A stretch of DNA of 64,000 bases from Sphingobacteriales bacterium (GCA_004144175.1 SEFT01000008.1:62001-126000), one strand, 5' to 3'; counted from the first letter of the stretch, positions 1-10,473 are shown. The notes: generated by a model from the sequence alone, not told the origin. Made by a program: numbers and translations.

Positions 1-72
1 AGATCCTTATCGCTAATTACAATCCCGGATTTGTAAAAAGATCACACCTCCTAATGTTGAGATACTATAAAG

Positions 73-97
73 AAGGCCCGGCGTTTTGCCGGGCCTT
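73..97. terminator. Intrinsic terminator-like hairpin
   Basis: AAGGCCCGGC-GTTTT-GCCGGGCCTT perfect inverted repeat. Confidence 0.7.
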
Positions 98-113
98 AAG
101 CTTGTAACGTTTG

Positions 114-202
114 CGGAGAGAAAGGGATTCGAACCCTTGATACCCTTTGACAGGTATACACACTTTCCAGGCGTGCCTCTTCAACCACTCGAGCATCTCT
201 CC
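114..202 (-). tRNA. tRNA-Ser (anticodon GGA)
   Basis: Reverse complement GGAGAGATGCTCGAGTGG...CCTGGAAAG...GGTTCGAATCCCTTTCTCTCC: paired acceptor stem, T-loop GTTCGAATCC, long variable arm. Confidence 0.93.
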
Positions 203-233
203 GGTTGAGGGGAGGCAAAGTTAATCATTACAA

Positions 234-998
234 TCAGTTAGCGAAAATTTTTTCTGCATTCTTGCTGGTGATTGCAACCACTTCCGCTACCTCTATTTCC
301 TTTAGCTCGGCCACTTTTGCAGCAATTAACGGTATATAGCTGCTCTCATTTCGCTTGCCCCGGTATGGAGTGGGAGCGAGGTATGGAGCATCGGTTTCTA
401 GTACAATATGATCGAGCAAGACTTCTTTTACAATATTCTGCAGACTGCTTTTTTTAAATGTAACTACACCACCAATGCCGAGGTAAAATCCCAGATCAAC
501 GATTTGTTTTGCTTCTTCAAGTGTACCGCTGAAGCAATGAAAAATACCATTGAGTTTTCCATTTTGCTTTGCTCTTACTACATCAATACAATCTTGCGTC
601 GATTCGCGGCTATGGATGACGATGGGCAGGTCGTATTGCAGCGCCCAGTCTGTCTGTTGTTCAAATGCCTGTTTTTGTTGGGCAACATGTGTTTTATCCC
701 AGTAGTAGTCCAGGCCTATTTCGCCAATGGCCGAAAACTTTCGCTTACCTAGCCAGTCTTCCACTATCGCTAGCTCGTCTTTATAGTTATCATTTACATA
801 GCAAGGATGTAAGCCCATCATAGGGTAGCAGTTGTCCGGCCATTTATCGGCCAGTGTCATCATGCCTGCAATGGTCCTGCTGTCACAGTTAGGCATATAC
901 ATCTTGGTGACCCCAGCATAGATAGCCCGCTGTATGTTTATATCTCCTTCTGCAATCAGTTGCTCGTCGTAAAGGTGTGTATGCGTGTCTATATACAT
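234..998 (-). CDS. tatD: TatD family metal-dependent hydrolase/DNase
   Basis: MYIDTHTHLYD, GEIGLDYYWD, IHSRES, HCFSG, LETDAPYLAP motifs. Confidence 0.93.
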   Translation of the reverse strand: MYIDTHTHLYDEQLIAEGDINIQRAIYAGVTKMYMPNCDSRTIAGMMTLADKWPDNCYPMMGLHPCYVNDNYKDELAIVEDWLGKRKFSAIGEIGLDYYWDKTHVAQQKQAFEQQTDWALQYDLPIVIHSRESTQDCIDVVRAKQNGKLNGIFHCFSGTLEEAKQIVDLGFYLGIGGVVTFKKSSLQNIVKEVLLDHIVLETDAPYLAPTPYRGKRNESSYIPLIAAKVAELKEIEVAEVVAITSKNAEKIFAN

Positions 999-1627
999 TA
1001 GTACTTAGGTAATGCTTTCAGCATCCAGTTTTTGTTCTTACAATAGGCTAATACCTGTGGTAGCGCGTAGCTCATCCGCTCCCATGCCTTCTCGCTATCG
1101 TGAAAGACGATGATGGAACCAGGCTGTATGTTCTTCAAAACATTTTCGGCGCATTGCTGTCCGGTTATATTCCGGTCAAAGTCGCCGCTCAGTACATCCC
1201 ACATATATATCTTCCAAGAGGCTTTCAGTAGCCTGCTCGCTTGTCCCCTGCGTATCTTACCATAGGGAGGACGAAAGATGCGGCTGTTGATATGTGAAGA
1301 AGCCTGATGGATATTTTCCAGATAGGTCTTCGTTTTACTCTTCCAGCCATTCAGGTGGTTATAGGTATGGTTGCCTGTTGTATGACCTTTTGCTAATAGT
1401 TCACTGTATAGTTCAGGGTGTGCCACTACATTCTTACCAATGCAGAAAAATGTGGCTTTCGCATGGTACTGCTCCATCATATCCAAAGCATATCTCGTAG
1501 CTATCGGGTGCGGACCGTCGTCGAATGTGATGTACACTGTGGGTTCATCACTTGCAGGCATCTTCCAGATAAGACGCGGATAGACTAAATGGCTCAGCCA
1601 CCATGGTGTTTTTACCTGATATGCCAT
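998..1627 (-). CDS. Polysaccharide deacetylase family protein (NodB-like)
   Basis: YITFDDGPHP, GNHTYNH, FRPPYGKI, HDSEKAW motifs. Confidence 0.93.
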   Translation of the reverse strand: MAYQVKTPWWLSHLVYPRLIWKMPASDEPTVYITFDDGPHPIATRYALDMMEQYHAKATFFCIGKNVVAHPELYSELLAKGHTTGNHTYNHLNGWKSKTKTYLENIHQASSHINSRIFRPPYGKIRRGQASRLLKASWKIYMWDVLSGDFDRNITGQQCAENVLKNIQPGSIIVFHDSEKAWERMSYALPQVLAYCKNKNWMLKALPKY

Positions 1628-1641
1628 AGTGCAAAATTAGC

Positions 1642-2391
1642 TTAGATTTTGGTGAGCTTGTCTTTTTGTATCCAACCGGTGCGGCCATCAGGTAGCTGTA
1701 TTTCTACCCAGTTGTTTTCGGCCTGCTCTATCCTTACGGTAGTGCCCTCCGGTAACAGGCTTTGGTATTTGCTTTCCCTGGGGGCGTTCATCAATTCTGC
1801 ATCCGGCTCCATTATTACCGCATGACCGCTATCTGCTCTCCGCATCGATGCGGTGTAGGAGAATATTAACAGCAATGCCAGGCCGGTACCCAAGGCTATC
1901 TGGATCCTCACATCGGGTCGCCGTGCTTTACCGAGCCTCGATGCGATGAGCCAGCCTATCCATGAAAGGAATACAAGAAGGCTGATGACAGCCCATATGT
2001 TTGCTTTGTCGGCGCCTGTAATAGTCTTCCACCAGCGTACGAAAAAAATGTCCTCAGCGCCTTGTATGCGGTTGCCTATGCGGCTTTGAGTAAGGGAAAG
2101 ATTGTCTTTCGCTTGCTTATTGCCTGGATCGAGGTGCAGGGCACGCTCATAGTTAAGCACCGCAGGGCCTATTGCATTTAGCCTGTAGTATGCATTGCCC
2201 AGATTATAATATACCACAGCGTCGTCCGGATTTTGCGAGGCTATCTTCTCGTAATAGGCAGCGGCGCTATCGTATTGCTGTTTCTGGTAATGGTTGTTTG
2301 CCTGTTGCCACCAGTTGCTATAAGGTGCATCGGCAGCAAAAAGCGAGAAAGAAGCAAATAACAATATTATAAAGACTTGTAACTTTCTCAT
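1642..2391 (-). CDS. batE: BatE-like protein: TPR plus SH3 domain, membrane-anchored
   Basis: Signal peptide, TPR (DDAVVYYNLGNAYYRLNAIGPAVLNYERALHLDPGN), two TM segments, C-terminal SH3-like domain ending GRTGWIQKDKL; downstream of batD. Confidence 0.8.
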   Translation of the reverse strand: MRKLQVFIILLFASFSLFAADAPYSNWWQQANNHYQKQQYDSAAAYYEKIASQNPDDAVVYYNLGNAYYRLNAIGPAVLNYERALHLDPGNKQAKDNLSLTQSRIGNRIQGAEDIFFVRWWKTITGADKANIWAVISLLVFLSWIGWLIASRLGKARRPDVRIQIALGTGLALLLIFSYTASMRRADSGHAVIMEPDAELMNAPRESKYQSLLPEGTTVRIEQAENNWVEIQLPDGRTGWIQKDKLTKI

Positions 2392-4376
2392 TTCTTATTA
2401 AACGATTCTTCCAGTTTACTGATTACATCTATTGCCTCCTCATACACATGATTCATCTGCTGCGAACCGCCCGATGGTGCATATAGCGCAGCTTCGCACT
2501 CATTGGTGATATTATACACCTGCCTTTGCAAGTCCATTGGGATGTCTCTTCTTGCCATTGCTTCCTCGGCACGCTCGCGCGATAACGAGGATAGTGGAAT
2601 GTCCAGTTTATCACTCAGGTATAGCCATATAGCCTTCGATACCTCTTCGTAAAATGGTTTACGCTGGTTTTGTTGCAACAGCTTCTGTGCTGTCACCAGG
2701 CGTTTAAGCGCCACTTTATTAGCGCGTCTATGGCGAAGCATTACCACGTCTTTGGATAGCTCGTCCTCTCGTCTCCTCCATACAGCGATACCAATAAATG
2801 CCATCAGCGGTAGCGCATACATGCTCCAGTATCCTGCGGTAAGAAACAATGGGCGGCTATTGAATGTAAAATCATTTACCGGTGCAGGACTGATGTTGTG
2901 GATATCCGTAAGCCGTGTTTGCGCGAGGTTGCCGGCCGACTTGTTTCCTTTGCCTTGCTTCACTAACAGTTTGGTAGGTGTGGTATGCACGGTAACATAC
3001 GAGCCGGATTGCAAGTCGAAATAAGTGAATGGTATGGCAGGTATATCATAAACACCCGCTGTGCTGGGGGTGATAGAATAGGTAAGCATGCGTGAACCGC
3101 TAATGGTAGTAGTGCGACCGGTAATGGTATCCGTGATAATCGGGTCGAACGTGCTCAGTCCATTAGGCAATTTCAGCCTTGGTGACTGTATCAGCTTAAG
3201 GTTGCCACTACCGGTAATGGTGAGTGTAAGGTTGGCAATATCGTCAGTAGTCAGTTCCGTTTTGTCGATCTTACTGCTTACAGTGAATTTCCCAACAGCT
3301 CCACCATAATCAGCAGGCTTGTTCGCTTCGGGCAGCTGCGTCACATTGATCTTCACCGGCAGGCTTTTTAGTTTCACCTTCACATCCTTATAGGCCATAG
3401 TGCTGAAGAATCGATCGTCGAAGAAAGGGTCGCTCATCATCATGCTGCTAAAGAACGGGTCGTCATCAAACATGTCGGCGAATGGATTACGCTGCTTTAC
3501 TTTTTGTATGATGCGCGCTACACCTTCTGCTTCGGCAGGGTCAAGTTCCAGCGTTCCGGTCTGCTGCGGAAACAGCGCCGATTTTTTCAAAACGAATACC
3601 TGATATTTTTTACCATTTACAGTCTCTTCTACAGGCTTGATGTTCGTTTTGGGTATGTCGAAATCCTGCGTCCAGAAGCCATTAAGCGATGGAAGCTTAG
3701 AGATACTTACATTCATAGGTACGCGCGCATACAGCTTGTAATAGGCTGTTATTTGCTCGCCCACATGCACCTTGGTTTTATCTACATTCACACGTATAAA
3801 GAGGTCTTTACTTAAATCACTCTCACTGATTACCTCAGGCTCTTCCTTAGGCTGCGCCTGTTGATGGCGTTGCATGGCGCGCTGACGCTGTTGGCGCATC
3901 ATATTGGCAAAGGGATCAGAATCCCAATTTGGGTCGCCGCGCTGCTGTTGCTGGGCTAAACTACCCTGTACTACCTCTATGGTAAGCGTATTCGAACGGT
4001 ATGTTTGCCCATCCGCATCCTTGGCAGTTGCAGGTAGCAGGGTTATCATACCGGTACGCTTCGGCTGAAAAATATAGGTAAGTGTAATGCTTGTCGATTG
4101 CACCATCCGGTTACCCGTGACAGATACATTCGTGCTGCGTGATTCGAACGGGCCGCCTACCAGGTGAAAATCTTTTGTAACCTGCGGTGCCGGGGAGATA
4201 GACTGTAAGTTATTGCCATTCTGTATGGTCAGGATAACCTGTACTTGGTCTTTAAGGCCGATCTTAGTAGCACTTGCCGATTGAGAAAAAACTAAATTTT
4301 GGGCAAGAGCATTGCCACCTGCCAGTAACAGCAGAAGCAAGATACTGAAGCTCCAAATATTCTTCATATACACCAT
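2388..4376 (-). CDS. batD: BatD family protein (oxygen tolerance)
   Basis: Signal peptide; LTLTITGSGNLKLIQSPRLKLP, YSITPSTAGVYDIPAIPFTYFD typical of BatD; C-terminal TM. Confidence 0.85.
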   Translation of the reverse strand: MVYMKNIWSFSILLLLLLAGGNALAQNLVFSQSASATKIGLKDQVQVILTIQNGNNLQSISPAPQVTKDFHLVGGPFESRSTNVSVTGNRMVQSTSITLTYIFQPKRTGMITLLPATAKDADGQTYRSNTLTIEVVQGSLAQQQQRGDPNWDSDPFANMMRQQRQRAMQRHQQAQPKEEPEVISESDLSKDLFIRVNVDKTKVHVGEQITAYYKLYARVPMNVSISKLPSLNGFWTQDFDIPKTNIKPVEETVNGKKYQVFVLKKSALFPQQTGTLELDPAEAEGVARIIQKVKQRNPFADMFDDDPFFSSMMMSDPFFDDRFFSTMAYKDVKVKLKSLPVKINVTQLPEANKPADYGGAVGKFTVSSKIDKTELTTDDIANLTLTITGSGNLKLIQSPRLKLPNGLSTFDPIITDTITGRTTTISGSRMLTYSITPSTAGVYDIPAIPFTYFDLQSGSYVTVHTTPTKLLVKQGKGNKSAGNLAQTRLTDIHNISPAPVNDFTFNSRPLFLTAGYWSMYALPLMAFIGIAVWRRREDELSKDVVMLRHRRANKVALKRLVTAQKLLQQNQRKPFYEEVSKAIWLYLSDKLDIPLSSLSRERAEEAMARRDIPMDLQRQVYNITNECEAALYAPSGGSQQMNHVYEEAIDVISKLEESFNKK

Positions 4377-4455
4377 TGAGATAGCTACAAATATATAATA
4401 CTGCTACCACACTGTACGGGCGACAGGCGGTTAAAACATAGTTTAAAAATAATCT

Positions 4456-5160
4456 CTATAAGTCGCCCTGTAGTGGACGAAGCACAATGTTGTCGACGTT
4501 GGCACGTGGTGATAGCTCATATGCCGACCAAATCATCGTTGCAATATCAGCGCTTTCCATAATCCGTTCCGGGTCTATGCCACTGCTTGCCCAGGAACGA
4601 CTGTAAGTAGCGCCGGGGCACACTGCTGTTACCTTTATTCTGTCGGGCATCAATTCATGGCGCAGATTGTCTGAAAAGCCGAGCAAAGCGTATTTGCTGA
4701 TGCTGTAGGCTCCGCCATTGTCGTAAGCTTTCAGGCTAGCTACCGAGCACATATTGAATATATGTCCGCTCCGCCGTTCCTTCATTCCCGGCAAAAAGCA
4801 ACGGGTGAGATGATAAGCGCTATAAAGATTTGTAGCCATCAGTTTTTCCAGTTGGCCGTCCGGTTCTTCGCCCAGCTTGCCGGGGAAGAATGCGCCGGCA
4901 TTATTTACCAACACATCCACATGCGGAAAGTTAGCCAATACATAGGTTGAAAAGGCTACCACATCTTCTTTTATACTAAGGTCAGCAGGGTATTTGGCAA
5001 TTGACCCTGCGGGATATTTATTGTTCCATTCGCTTTCTACAGCAGTCAGGTCATCTTTACTACGGGAGCATACTGCTATATTGAATCCTTCGGATAAGAA
5101 TTTCTCTGCAACGGCTTTTCCTATGCCTTGTGTGGCCCCGGTTATAACTGCGTATCTCAT
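4456..5160 (-). CDS. Short-chain dehydrogenase/reductase (SDR)
   Basis: AVITGATQGIGKA, VNNAGAF, YSISKYALLG motifs. Confidence 0.93.
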   Translation of the reverse strand: MRYAVITGATQGIGKAVAEKFLSEGFNIAVCSRSKDDLTAVESEWNNKYPAGSIAKYPADLSIKEDVVAFSTYVLANFPHVDVLVNNAGAFFPGKLGEEPDGQLEKLMATNLYSAYHLTRCFLPGMKERRSGHIFNMCSVASLKAYDNGGAYSISKYALLGFSDNLRHELMPDRIKVTAVCPGATYSRSWASSGIDPERIMESADIATMIWSAYELSPRANVDNIVLRPLQGDL

Positions 5161-5228
5161 AGAAGTTGTTTTTTAACCGTAAATGCAAAAGATTTGCACC
5201 AACAGACCAGCAATTATACAACAACCTG

Positions 5229-5927
5229 ATGAAAACAGTATTGAATTGGAGTTCGGGTAAGGACGCAGCATTGGCGTACAATATGTTACTGAAGCAAACG
5301 CAGTACCAGGTAACACATCTGCTGACTACTATAAGTTCCGAGCAAGACAGAATTGTGATGCATGGTGTAAGGGAACGATTGCTGGATGTGCAGGCAGAAC
5401 GTATGGGACTGCCTGTGAAGAAGATCATGCTGCCTGCTTCTCCCGATGATGCTATCTATAAACGATTGATGCTGGATTCGCTTTCCACGCTGAAAGACGA
5501 AGGGGTAGTTGCATCTGCATTCGGAGATATATTTCTCGAAGACCTGAAAAATTATAGAGAGGAGCAGCTAGCTACAATAGGTATGCAAGCCGTATTCCCG
5601 TTATGGAAAAAAGATACAAGGTCGTTGATCGCTACACTTGAGGATGAAGGAATAGAAGCAATGACGGTGTGTGTAAATGAAAATTATTTGGGTAAAGAAT
5701 TTCTTGGACGGAAGATAGATAGGCGCTTCCTCAATGACTTGCCCGATGATGTTGACCCTTGCGGCGAAAACGGTGAGTTCCACACCTTTGTTTATAATGC
5801 ATCTTATTTCAATGCGCCTATCCCAATAGTACAGAAGGAAGGTGTCTATAAAAAATACCCATCACCCGATGGTGATAATAAATGGGATACCGGTTTTTAT
5901 TTTCTTGATATTGATGTTGCAGGCTAG
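5229..5927 (+). CDS. Diphthine-ammonia ligase-like ATP-binding protein (adenine nucleotide alpha hydrolase family)
   Basis: PP-loop LNWSSGKDAALA, VFPLWKKDT, DPCGENGEFHTFVYNA; start placed at MKTVLNWSSGKD. Confidence 0.85.
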   Translation: MKTVLNWSSGKDAALAYNMLLKQTQYQVTHLLTTISSEQDRIVMHGVRERLLDVQAERMGLPVKKIMLPASPDDAIYKRLMLDSLSTLKDEGVVASAFGDIFLEDLKNYREEQLATIGMQAVFPLWKKDTRSLIATLEDEGIEAMTVCVNENYLGKEFLGRKIDRRFLNDLPDDVDPCGENGEFHTFVYNASYFNAPIPIVQKEGVYKKYPSPDGDNKWDTGFYFLDIDVAG

Positions 5928-6874
5928 TTGCTGCTGCGTTTGATGAACCTATCGTCTGTAAGGGAATGAAGAAAGGCCTCCAGGTCCTGTTTCTCTTGTT
6001 CAGTTAGGCCAAGCGGCTGTAGCAGTACACTATCGCGATTCAGCGCGTCCGGTACCAGTGTATGTGGATTGTCGTAGTAGTCAATAACTTCTCTCAATGT
6101 CTTAAATCGGCCATCGTGCATGTAGGGCGCGGTCATTGCCACATTGCGCAGGCCCGGCACCTTCATTTTGCCAATGTCTGCCGGGTCTTTCGTTACCTTA
6201 TACCTGCCACTGTCGTTTAATGTAGTTCCGTTGAACAGCCCGATATTTCTAAAGTCATCAATAGTAAAGTCAGGTGAGAAGTGGCATTCAAAACATTTAG
6301 CTTTTACGCGGAATATATCACGGCCCCGTTCCTGTTGCGCTGTCAGTCCCGCTGGTTCATCATTCAGCCATCGGTCGTTAGGTGTATTGCTGGTCTCCAA
6401 GGTTTCCTGAAATGCCGCCAACGCAACGCCCAGATTTTTAGCCGAGGGGTTTTGTTTAAAAACTTTTACAAATAGCTGTTTGTATTTGCTGCTGTTGTTC
6501 AATCGTTTTACGGCTTCTGTCACAGGCAGGTTCATTTCATTAGCATCGGCAATCGGGAATAGCGCCTGCTCTGCAAGCGTACCTGCACGGCCATCCCAAA
6601 AGAAAGCCGTACGGCTGGCCATGTTCATTACCGACGGTGCATTGCGGGCACCCAACCTGCCATGCACGCCCTTGCTAAATGGCAGTGTGTCGGCAAAGGC
6701 AAATTCCGGCTTGTGGCAGGATGCACAGCTGATGCTGCTGTCCTCCGACAGGATAGGGTCAAAGAACAGCATTTCTCCCAGTTCAGCTTTAGTGACACGC
6801 GTAGGCGTATTGCTGAACGAACTAGCAACGATGACAAGACCAAATAAAGAAAAAAGGATATACAGCCGATTCAC
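5924..6874 (-). CDS. Di-heme cytochrome c peroxidase (MauG/CcpA family)
   Basis: Two CxxCH motifs (CASCHKPEFAF; CFECHFSPDF), NAPSVMN, MKVPGLRNVAMTAPYMHDGRF; signal peptide. Confidence 0.93.
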   Translation of the reverse strand: MNRLYILFSLFGLVIVASSFSNTPTRVTKAELGEMLFFDPILSEDSSISCASCHKPEFAFADTLPFSKGVHGRLGARNAPSVMNMASRTAFFWDGRAGTLAEQALFPIADANEMNLPVTEAVKRLNNSSKYKQLFVKVFKQNPSAKNLGVALAAFQETLETSNTPNDRWLNDEPAGLTAQQERGRDIFRVKAKCFECHFSPDFTIDDFRNIGLFNGTTLNDSGRYKVTKDPADIGKMKVPGLRNVAMTAPYMHDGRFKTLREVIDYYDNPHTLVPDALNRDSVLLQPLGLTEQEKQDLEAFLHSLTDDRFIKRSSN

Positions 6875-6970
6875 GCCGCAAAATTACGAAGAACAGGCAT
6901 GTATTGATTCACAAGCTATTAGACGAAATGATAAAACGAATTAATGCAGTATGAAAAATTACAAATAATA

Positions 6971-6978
6971 TACCTTTG
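6971..6978 (+). promoter_or_regulatory. Bacteroidota -7 element TACCTTTG upstream of fumC
   Basis: Matches TAnnTTTG about 40 nt before the fumC ATG. Confidence 0.5.
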
Positions 6979-7017
6979 CCTAGCTTAATAATATAATTAA
7001 ATAATAAAAATAAAAAT

Positions 7018-8436
7018 ATGGATTTTCGCATTGAGAAAGACACCATGGGCGAGGTAAAAGTACCTGTTAATGCCTACTACGGTGCACAAACACAACGCTC
7101 TATCGAGAACTTTAAGATCGCTCAGGACATCAATAAAATGCCGAAAGAGATCATCCGTGCATTTGCTTTCCTGAAAAAGGCTGCGGCACTTACCAATACT
7201 GATCTGGGCGTGCTTCCTGCCGAAAAATCGAAACTGATAGGACAGGTATGCGATGAGATACTGGAAGGTAAGCTGGATGACGCTTTCCCGCTGGTTGTTT
7301 GGCAAACAGGTTCGGGTACGCAATCGAACATGAATGTGAATGAAGTGGTTGCATACCGTGCACACGTGGTAAACGGTGGCCAGCTTTCTGACAAAGAAAA
7401 ATTCGTTCACCCAAATGATGATGTGAATAAATCACAATCTTCAAACGATACGTTCCCTACCGCTATGCACATTGCTGCATACAAAATGCTGGTAGATGTA
7501 ACTATACCGGGCATTAAAAAACTTCGCGATACGCTGAATAAAAAAGCGAAGGAGTATATGCACATCGTGAAGATAGGCCGTACCCACTTTATGGATGCTA
7601 CGCCACTTACGCTTGGTCAGGAGATTAGTGGGTATGTTTCTCAGCTCGATCATGGTCTTCGCGCTATCAACAATACACTGGCTCACTTGAGCGAGCTTGC
7701 ACTGGGTGGTACCGCGGTTGGTACAGGTATCAATACACCTAAAGGATACTCTGAGCACGTAGCACAAAAGATAGCTGAGCTTACTGGCTTGCCATTTGTT
7801 ACTGCCGAGAACAAATTTGAAAGCCTTGCAGCACACGATGCAATCGTAGAAGCACACGGCGCACTGAAGACGGTTGCCGTAAGCCTGATGAAAATAGCAA
7901 ACGATATACGTATGCTGAGCTCCGGCCCTCGTTGCGGTATCGGTGAGATATTCATACCTGATAACGAGCCGGGTTCTTCTATCATGCCGGGTAAAGTGAA
8001 TCCTACACAGTGCGAAGCGCTGACGATGATAGCTGCGCAAGTGATGGGTAATGATGTTACCATCAACATTGGTGGTTCTAACGGTCACTTTGAGCTAAAC
8101 GTGTTTAAGCCGGTAATGATCTACAACTTCCTGCACAGCGCCCGCCTGATAGGTGACGGTTGCGTGTCTTTCAACGACAAATGTGCGGAAGGCATCGAGC
8201 CGATACAGGCGAACATTAATGAAAACCTGCACAACTCACTGATGCTGGTTACGTCGCTGAATACTAAGATAGGATATTATAAAGCAGCCGAGATAGCGCA
8301 GACTGCGCACAAGCAAGGTAAAACACTGAAGCAAACAGCAATAGACCTTGGTTACGTAACTGCAGAAGAGTTTGATGCGTGGGTTGACCCTTCAACCATG
8401 GTAGGTGAGCTGCCTAAGCAGGAAGTATTGAACTAG
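7018..8436 (+). CDS. fumC: Class II fumarate hydratase
   Basis: [43 protein letters not shown] fumarase signature. Confidence 0.97.
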   Translation: MDFRIEKDTMGEVKVPVNAYYGAQTQRSIENFKIAQDINKMPKEIIRAFAFLKKAAALTNTDLGVLPAEKSKLIGQVCDEILEGKLDDAFPLVVWQTGSGTQSNMNVNEVVAYRAHVVNGGQLSDKEKFVHPNDDVNKSQSSNDTFPTAMHIAAYKMLVDVTIPGIKKLRDTLNKKAKEYMHIVKIGRTHFMDATPLTLGQEISGYVSQLDHGLRAINNTLAHLSELALGGTAVGTGINTPKGYSEHVAQKIAELTGLPFVTAENKFESLAAHDAIVEAHGALKTVAVSLMKIANDIRMLSSGPRCGIGEIFIPDNEPGSSIMPGKVNPTQCEALTMIAAQVMGNDVTINIGGSNGHFELNVFKPVMIYNFLHSARLIGDGCVSFNDKCAEGIEPIQANINENLHNSLMLVTSLNTKIGYYKAAEIAQTAHKQGKTLKQTAIDLGYVTAEEFDAWVDPSTMVGELPKQEVLN

Positions 8437-8511
8437 AAAAACAGATTTATATGCGTTAGCCACTAGCTAGTAGTGGCTAACTTTTTTTATCACCCTGTTT
8501 CTACCGAGAAT

Positions 8512-9771
8512 ATGACCACAAATACTTCTGGGCATGGTGTAATAAAAGGTATTGTCGTACTGCTGTTTGTATGTATGATAATAACTACGCGCATGATGCA
8601 CGGGTTTGACTGGGATGTGTATCTGTTTACAGAATGGGCGGTCCATATTTTCAAGCATGGCTTACCGCAAGCTTACGATGCAGAGATCAATACCTACATG
8701 CCCTTATATCAGTATGTGTTATACGGCTTTGGAAAGCTATGTGGCTCAGAGGAAGCTATAAGGCAAAACTTCAACTACTCGCGCATCGTAACCTTGTTCT
8801 TCGATTTTGCAGGTCTTTGGTACGTATACAAATGGATCGATAAAAGGGTCGGCTATCATTTCCTGGTGCTCCTCGGCATGCTCAATGTTGCTTATTCTTA
8901 CAACACGGTAATATGGGGACAGGTAGACGCGGTATCTTCAGGATTGGCGTTTATTTCGATTTACTACGGCTTTAATAAAAAGCCGCTTGCCAGTGCACTG
9001 TTCCTATTGCTCGCCCTGAATATGAAGCTGCAAATGATCGTGTTTGTTCCGATTTGGGGGCTGCTTTATTTATACAACATTATTGAGACGCGTTCATGGA
9101 AAACATTCCTGTTTCCACTCCTGGTATTAGCCATTGGGCAAGTGATATTGCTTACACCATTCATGTTTTATGAGAAAGGACTCGAACAAGTCTACAATGC
9201 CGTATTCACATCGGTGGGGCAGTTTCCCAAGGTGTCCGCTTTTGCCTTTAATATGTGGTACTGGATATGTCCACAGGGTCCGGTCAATGTTCTGGACAGC
9301 GAGATATTTATAATGGGATTATCCTATAAGCATGTAGGGTTGTTGCTATTTTTTTGCAGTTCATTTTTGGTAATGCTCCCACTTATCACTGGAGTTTTAA
9401 AACGACTGTCTGGTAAAAGCCATCTATGGCCATTAAAGCAACACCTATGGTTGGTTTGTGCGCTCATTCCACTCTTTTTCTTTTTCTTTAATACGCAAAT
9501 GCACGAGCGCTATTGCCATCCGGCATTTATCTTCATTACGGCAAGCGCGTTTTTTACAGGATATTGGCTGCCATATATCTTTTTTTCAGTGGCATACTTG
9601 CTCAATCTCGAGCGGGTTATGATGTCATTGGGCCTTAATAATTACAGCGTATTTGTTTTCGATGGAAGGTTTGTAGCGGCACTTTATGCGATTGCGATAG
9701 TGCTATTACTGGCTAAGTTTGTACGTACTAAGGTCGATGCCGAGTCAAATGTCGGCCTACGTACTATATAA
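8512..9771 (+). CDS. Multi-pass membrane protein, probable GT-C fold glycosyltransferase
   Basis: About 10 hydrophobic segments, acidic motif GFDWDVYLFTEW in the first loop, NTQMHERYCHPAFIF late loop typical of GT-C mannosyltransferases. Confidence 0.6.
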   Translation: MTTNTSGHGVIKGIVVLLFVCMIITTRMMHGFDWDVYLFTEWAVHIFKHGLPQAYDAEINTYMPLYQYVLYGFGKLCGSEEAIRQNFNYSRIVTLFFDFAGLWYVYKWIDKRVGYHFLVLLGMLNVAYSYNTVIWGQVDAVSSGLAFISIYYGFNKKPLASALFLLLALNMKLQMIVFVPIWGLLYLYNIIETRSWKTFLFPLLVLAIGQVILLTPFMFYEKGLEQVYNAVFTSVGQFPKVSAFAFNMWYWICPQGPVNVLDSEIFIMGLSYKHVGLLLFFCSSFLVMLPLITGVLKRLSGKSHLWPLKQHLWLVCALIPLFFFFFNTQMHERYCHPAFIFITASAFFTGYWLPYIFFSVAYLLNLERVMMSLGLNNYSVFVFDGRFVAALYAIAIVLLLAKFVRTKVDAESNVGLRTI

Positions 9772-9790
9772 TGCGCTTGTATTAGACATA

Positions 9791-9828
9791 AATAGAAAAT
9801 GCCCGGAATTTTCCGGGCATTTTCTATT
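9791..9828. terminator. Bidirectional terminator hairpin
   Basis: AATAGAAAATGCCCGGAA-TT-TTCCGGGCATTTTCTATT, perfect 18-bp stem between convergent genes. Confidence 0.85.
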
Positions 9829-9844
9829 CGATTATTTTTATCGC

Positions 9845-10258
9845 TTAGCTCCAAACGTATTGCTTCTTATTAAGCAGCAGCGCATCGCCGGCTATTGTTT
9901 TGTCGCCTGTGCTTACTTCGTACACTGCGCAGTCGTAAAGGATACGGTTCTTATCGGCATAGATCTCTTTTACCGTCACAACGGCCTCATACTCTGTATC
10001 TACAAACATGGGCTTCATCCACTTCATGCTTTGGCTCATGTAAACATGTCCATCAGCATACCAAAGCGCACCGAATATTTTAGTAAAAACACTTGCACCC
10101 AGGAAGCCGTGAATTATGTTGCGGCCAAACATGCTGGCCTTTCCTGCCTCTGCGTCTATATGCAATGGGTTAACATCTCCGCTTACGCGTGCATAGGTGT
10201 CAACATCTTCTTGCGTGTAACTGAACTTATGACGAAACTCGTCTCCTACTTTAAGCAT
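9845..10258 (-). CDS. MaoC family (R)-specific enoyl-CoA hydratase-like protein (PhaJ-like)
   Basis: YTQEDVDTYARVSGDVNPLHIDAEAGKASMFGRNIIHGFLGAS: hydratase 2 motif. Confidence 0.88.
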   Translation of the reverse strand: MLKVGDEFRHKFSYTQEDVDTYARVSGDVNPLHIDAEAGKASMFGRNIIHGFLGASVFTKIFGALWYADGHVYMSQSMKWMKPMFVDTEYEAVVTVKEIYADKNRILYDCAVYEVSTGDKTIAGDALLLNKKQYVWS

Positions 10259-10465
10259 AAAAAATTTCTTCGGTTTTGATTACACTGATAAAGTAGTAAC
10301 ATTATTTAGAAAAACAAAAAACACCGGAGCCGTAGGGGCATTCTATAACACCATTATTTATGACAATATTGAAGGTGGATAGAAGTGTAGCAAGACATAC
10401 ATGCCTCATTTTCAGCTAGAAGCTGGAAAGTCAAATAAAAAATATTTTTATTAGAAAAACTCCCG

Positions 10466-10473
10466 TACCTTTG
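10466..10473 (+). promoter_or_regulatory. Bacteroidota -7 element TACCTTTG upstream of the PhaE-like gene
   Basis: Matches TAnnTTTG about 140 nt upstream of the ATG at 10616. Confidence 0.5.

Noticed and set aside
5060-5428. 122-aa ORF spanning the SDR/Dph6-like junction
   Set aside because: Overlaps the starts of two well-supported genes; no motif.
7441-8088. 215-aa ORF antisense to fumC
   Set aside because: Lies inside a certain fumC gene; Cys/His/Tyr-rich translation typical of a shadow frame.
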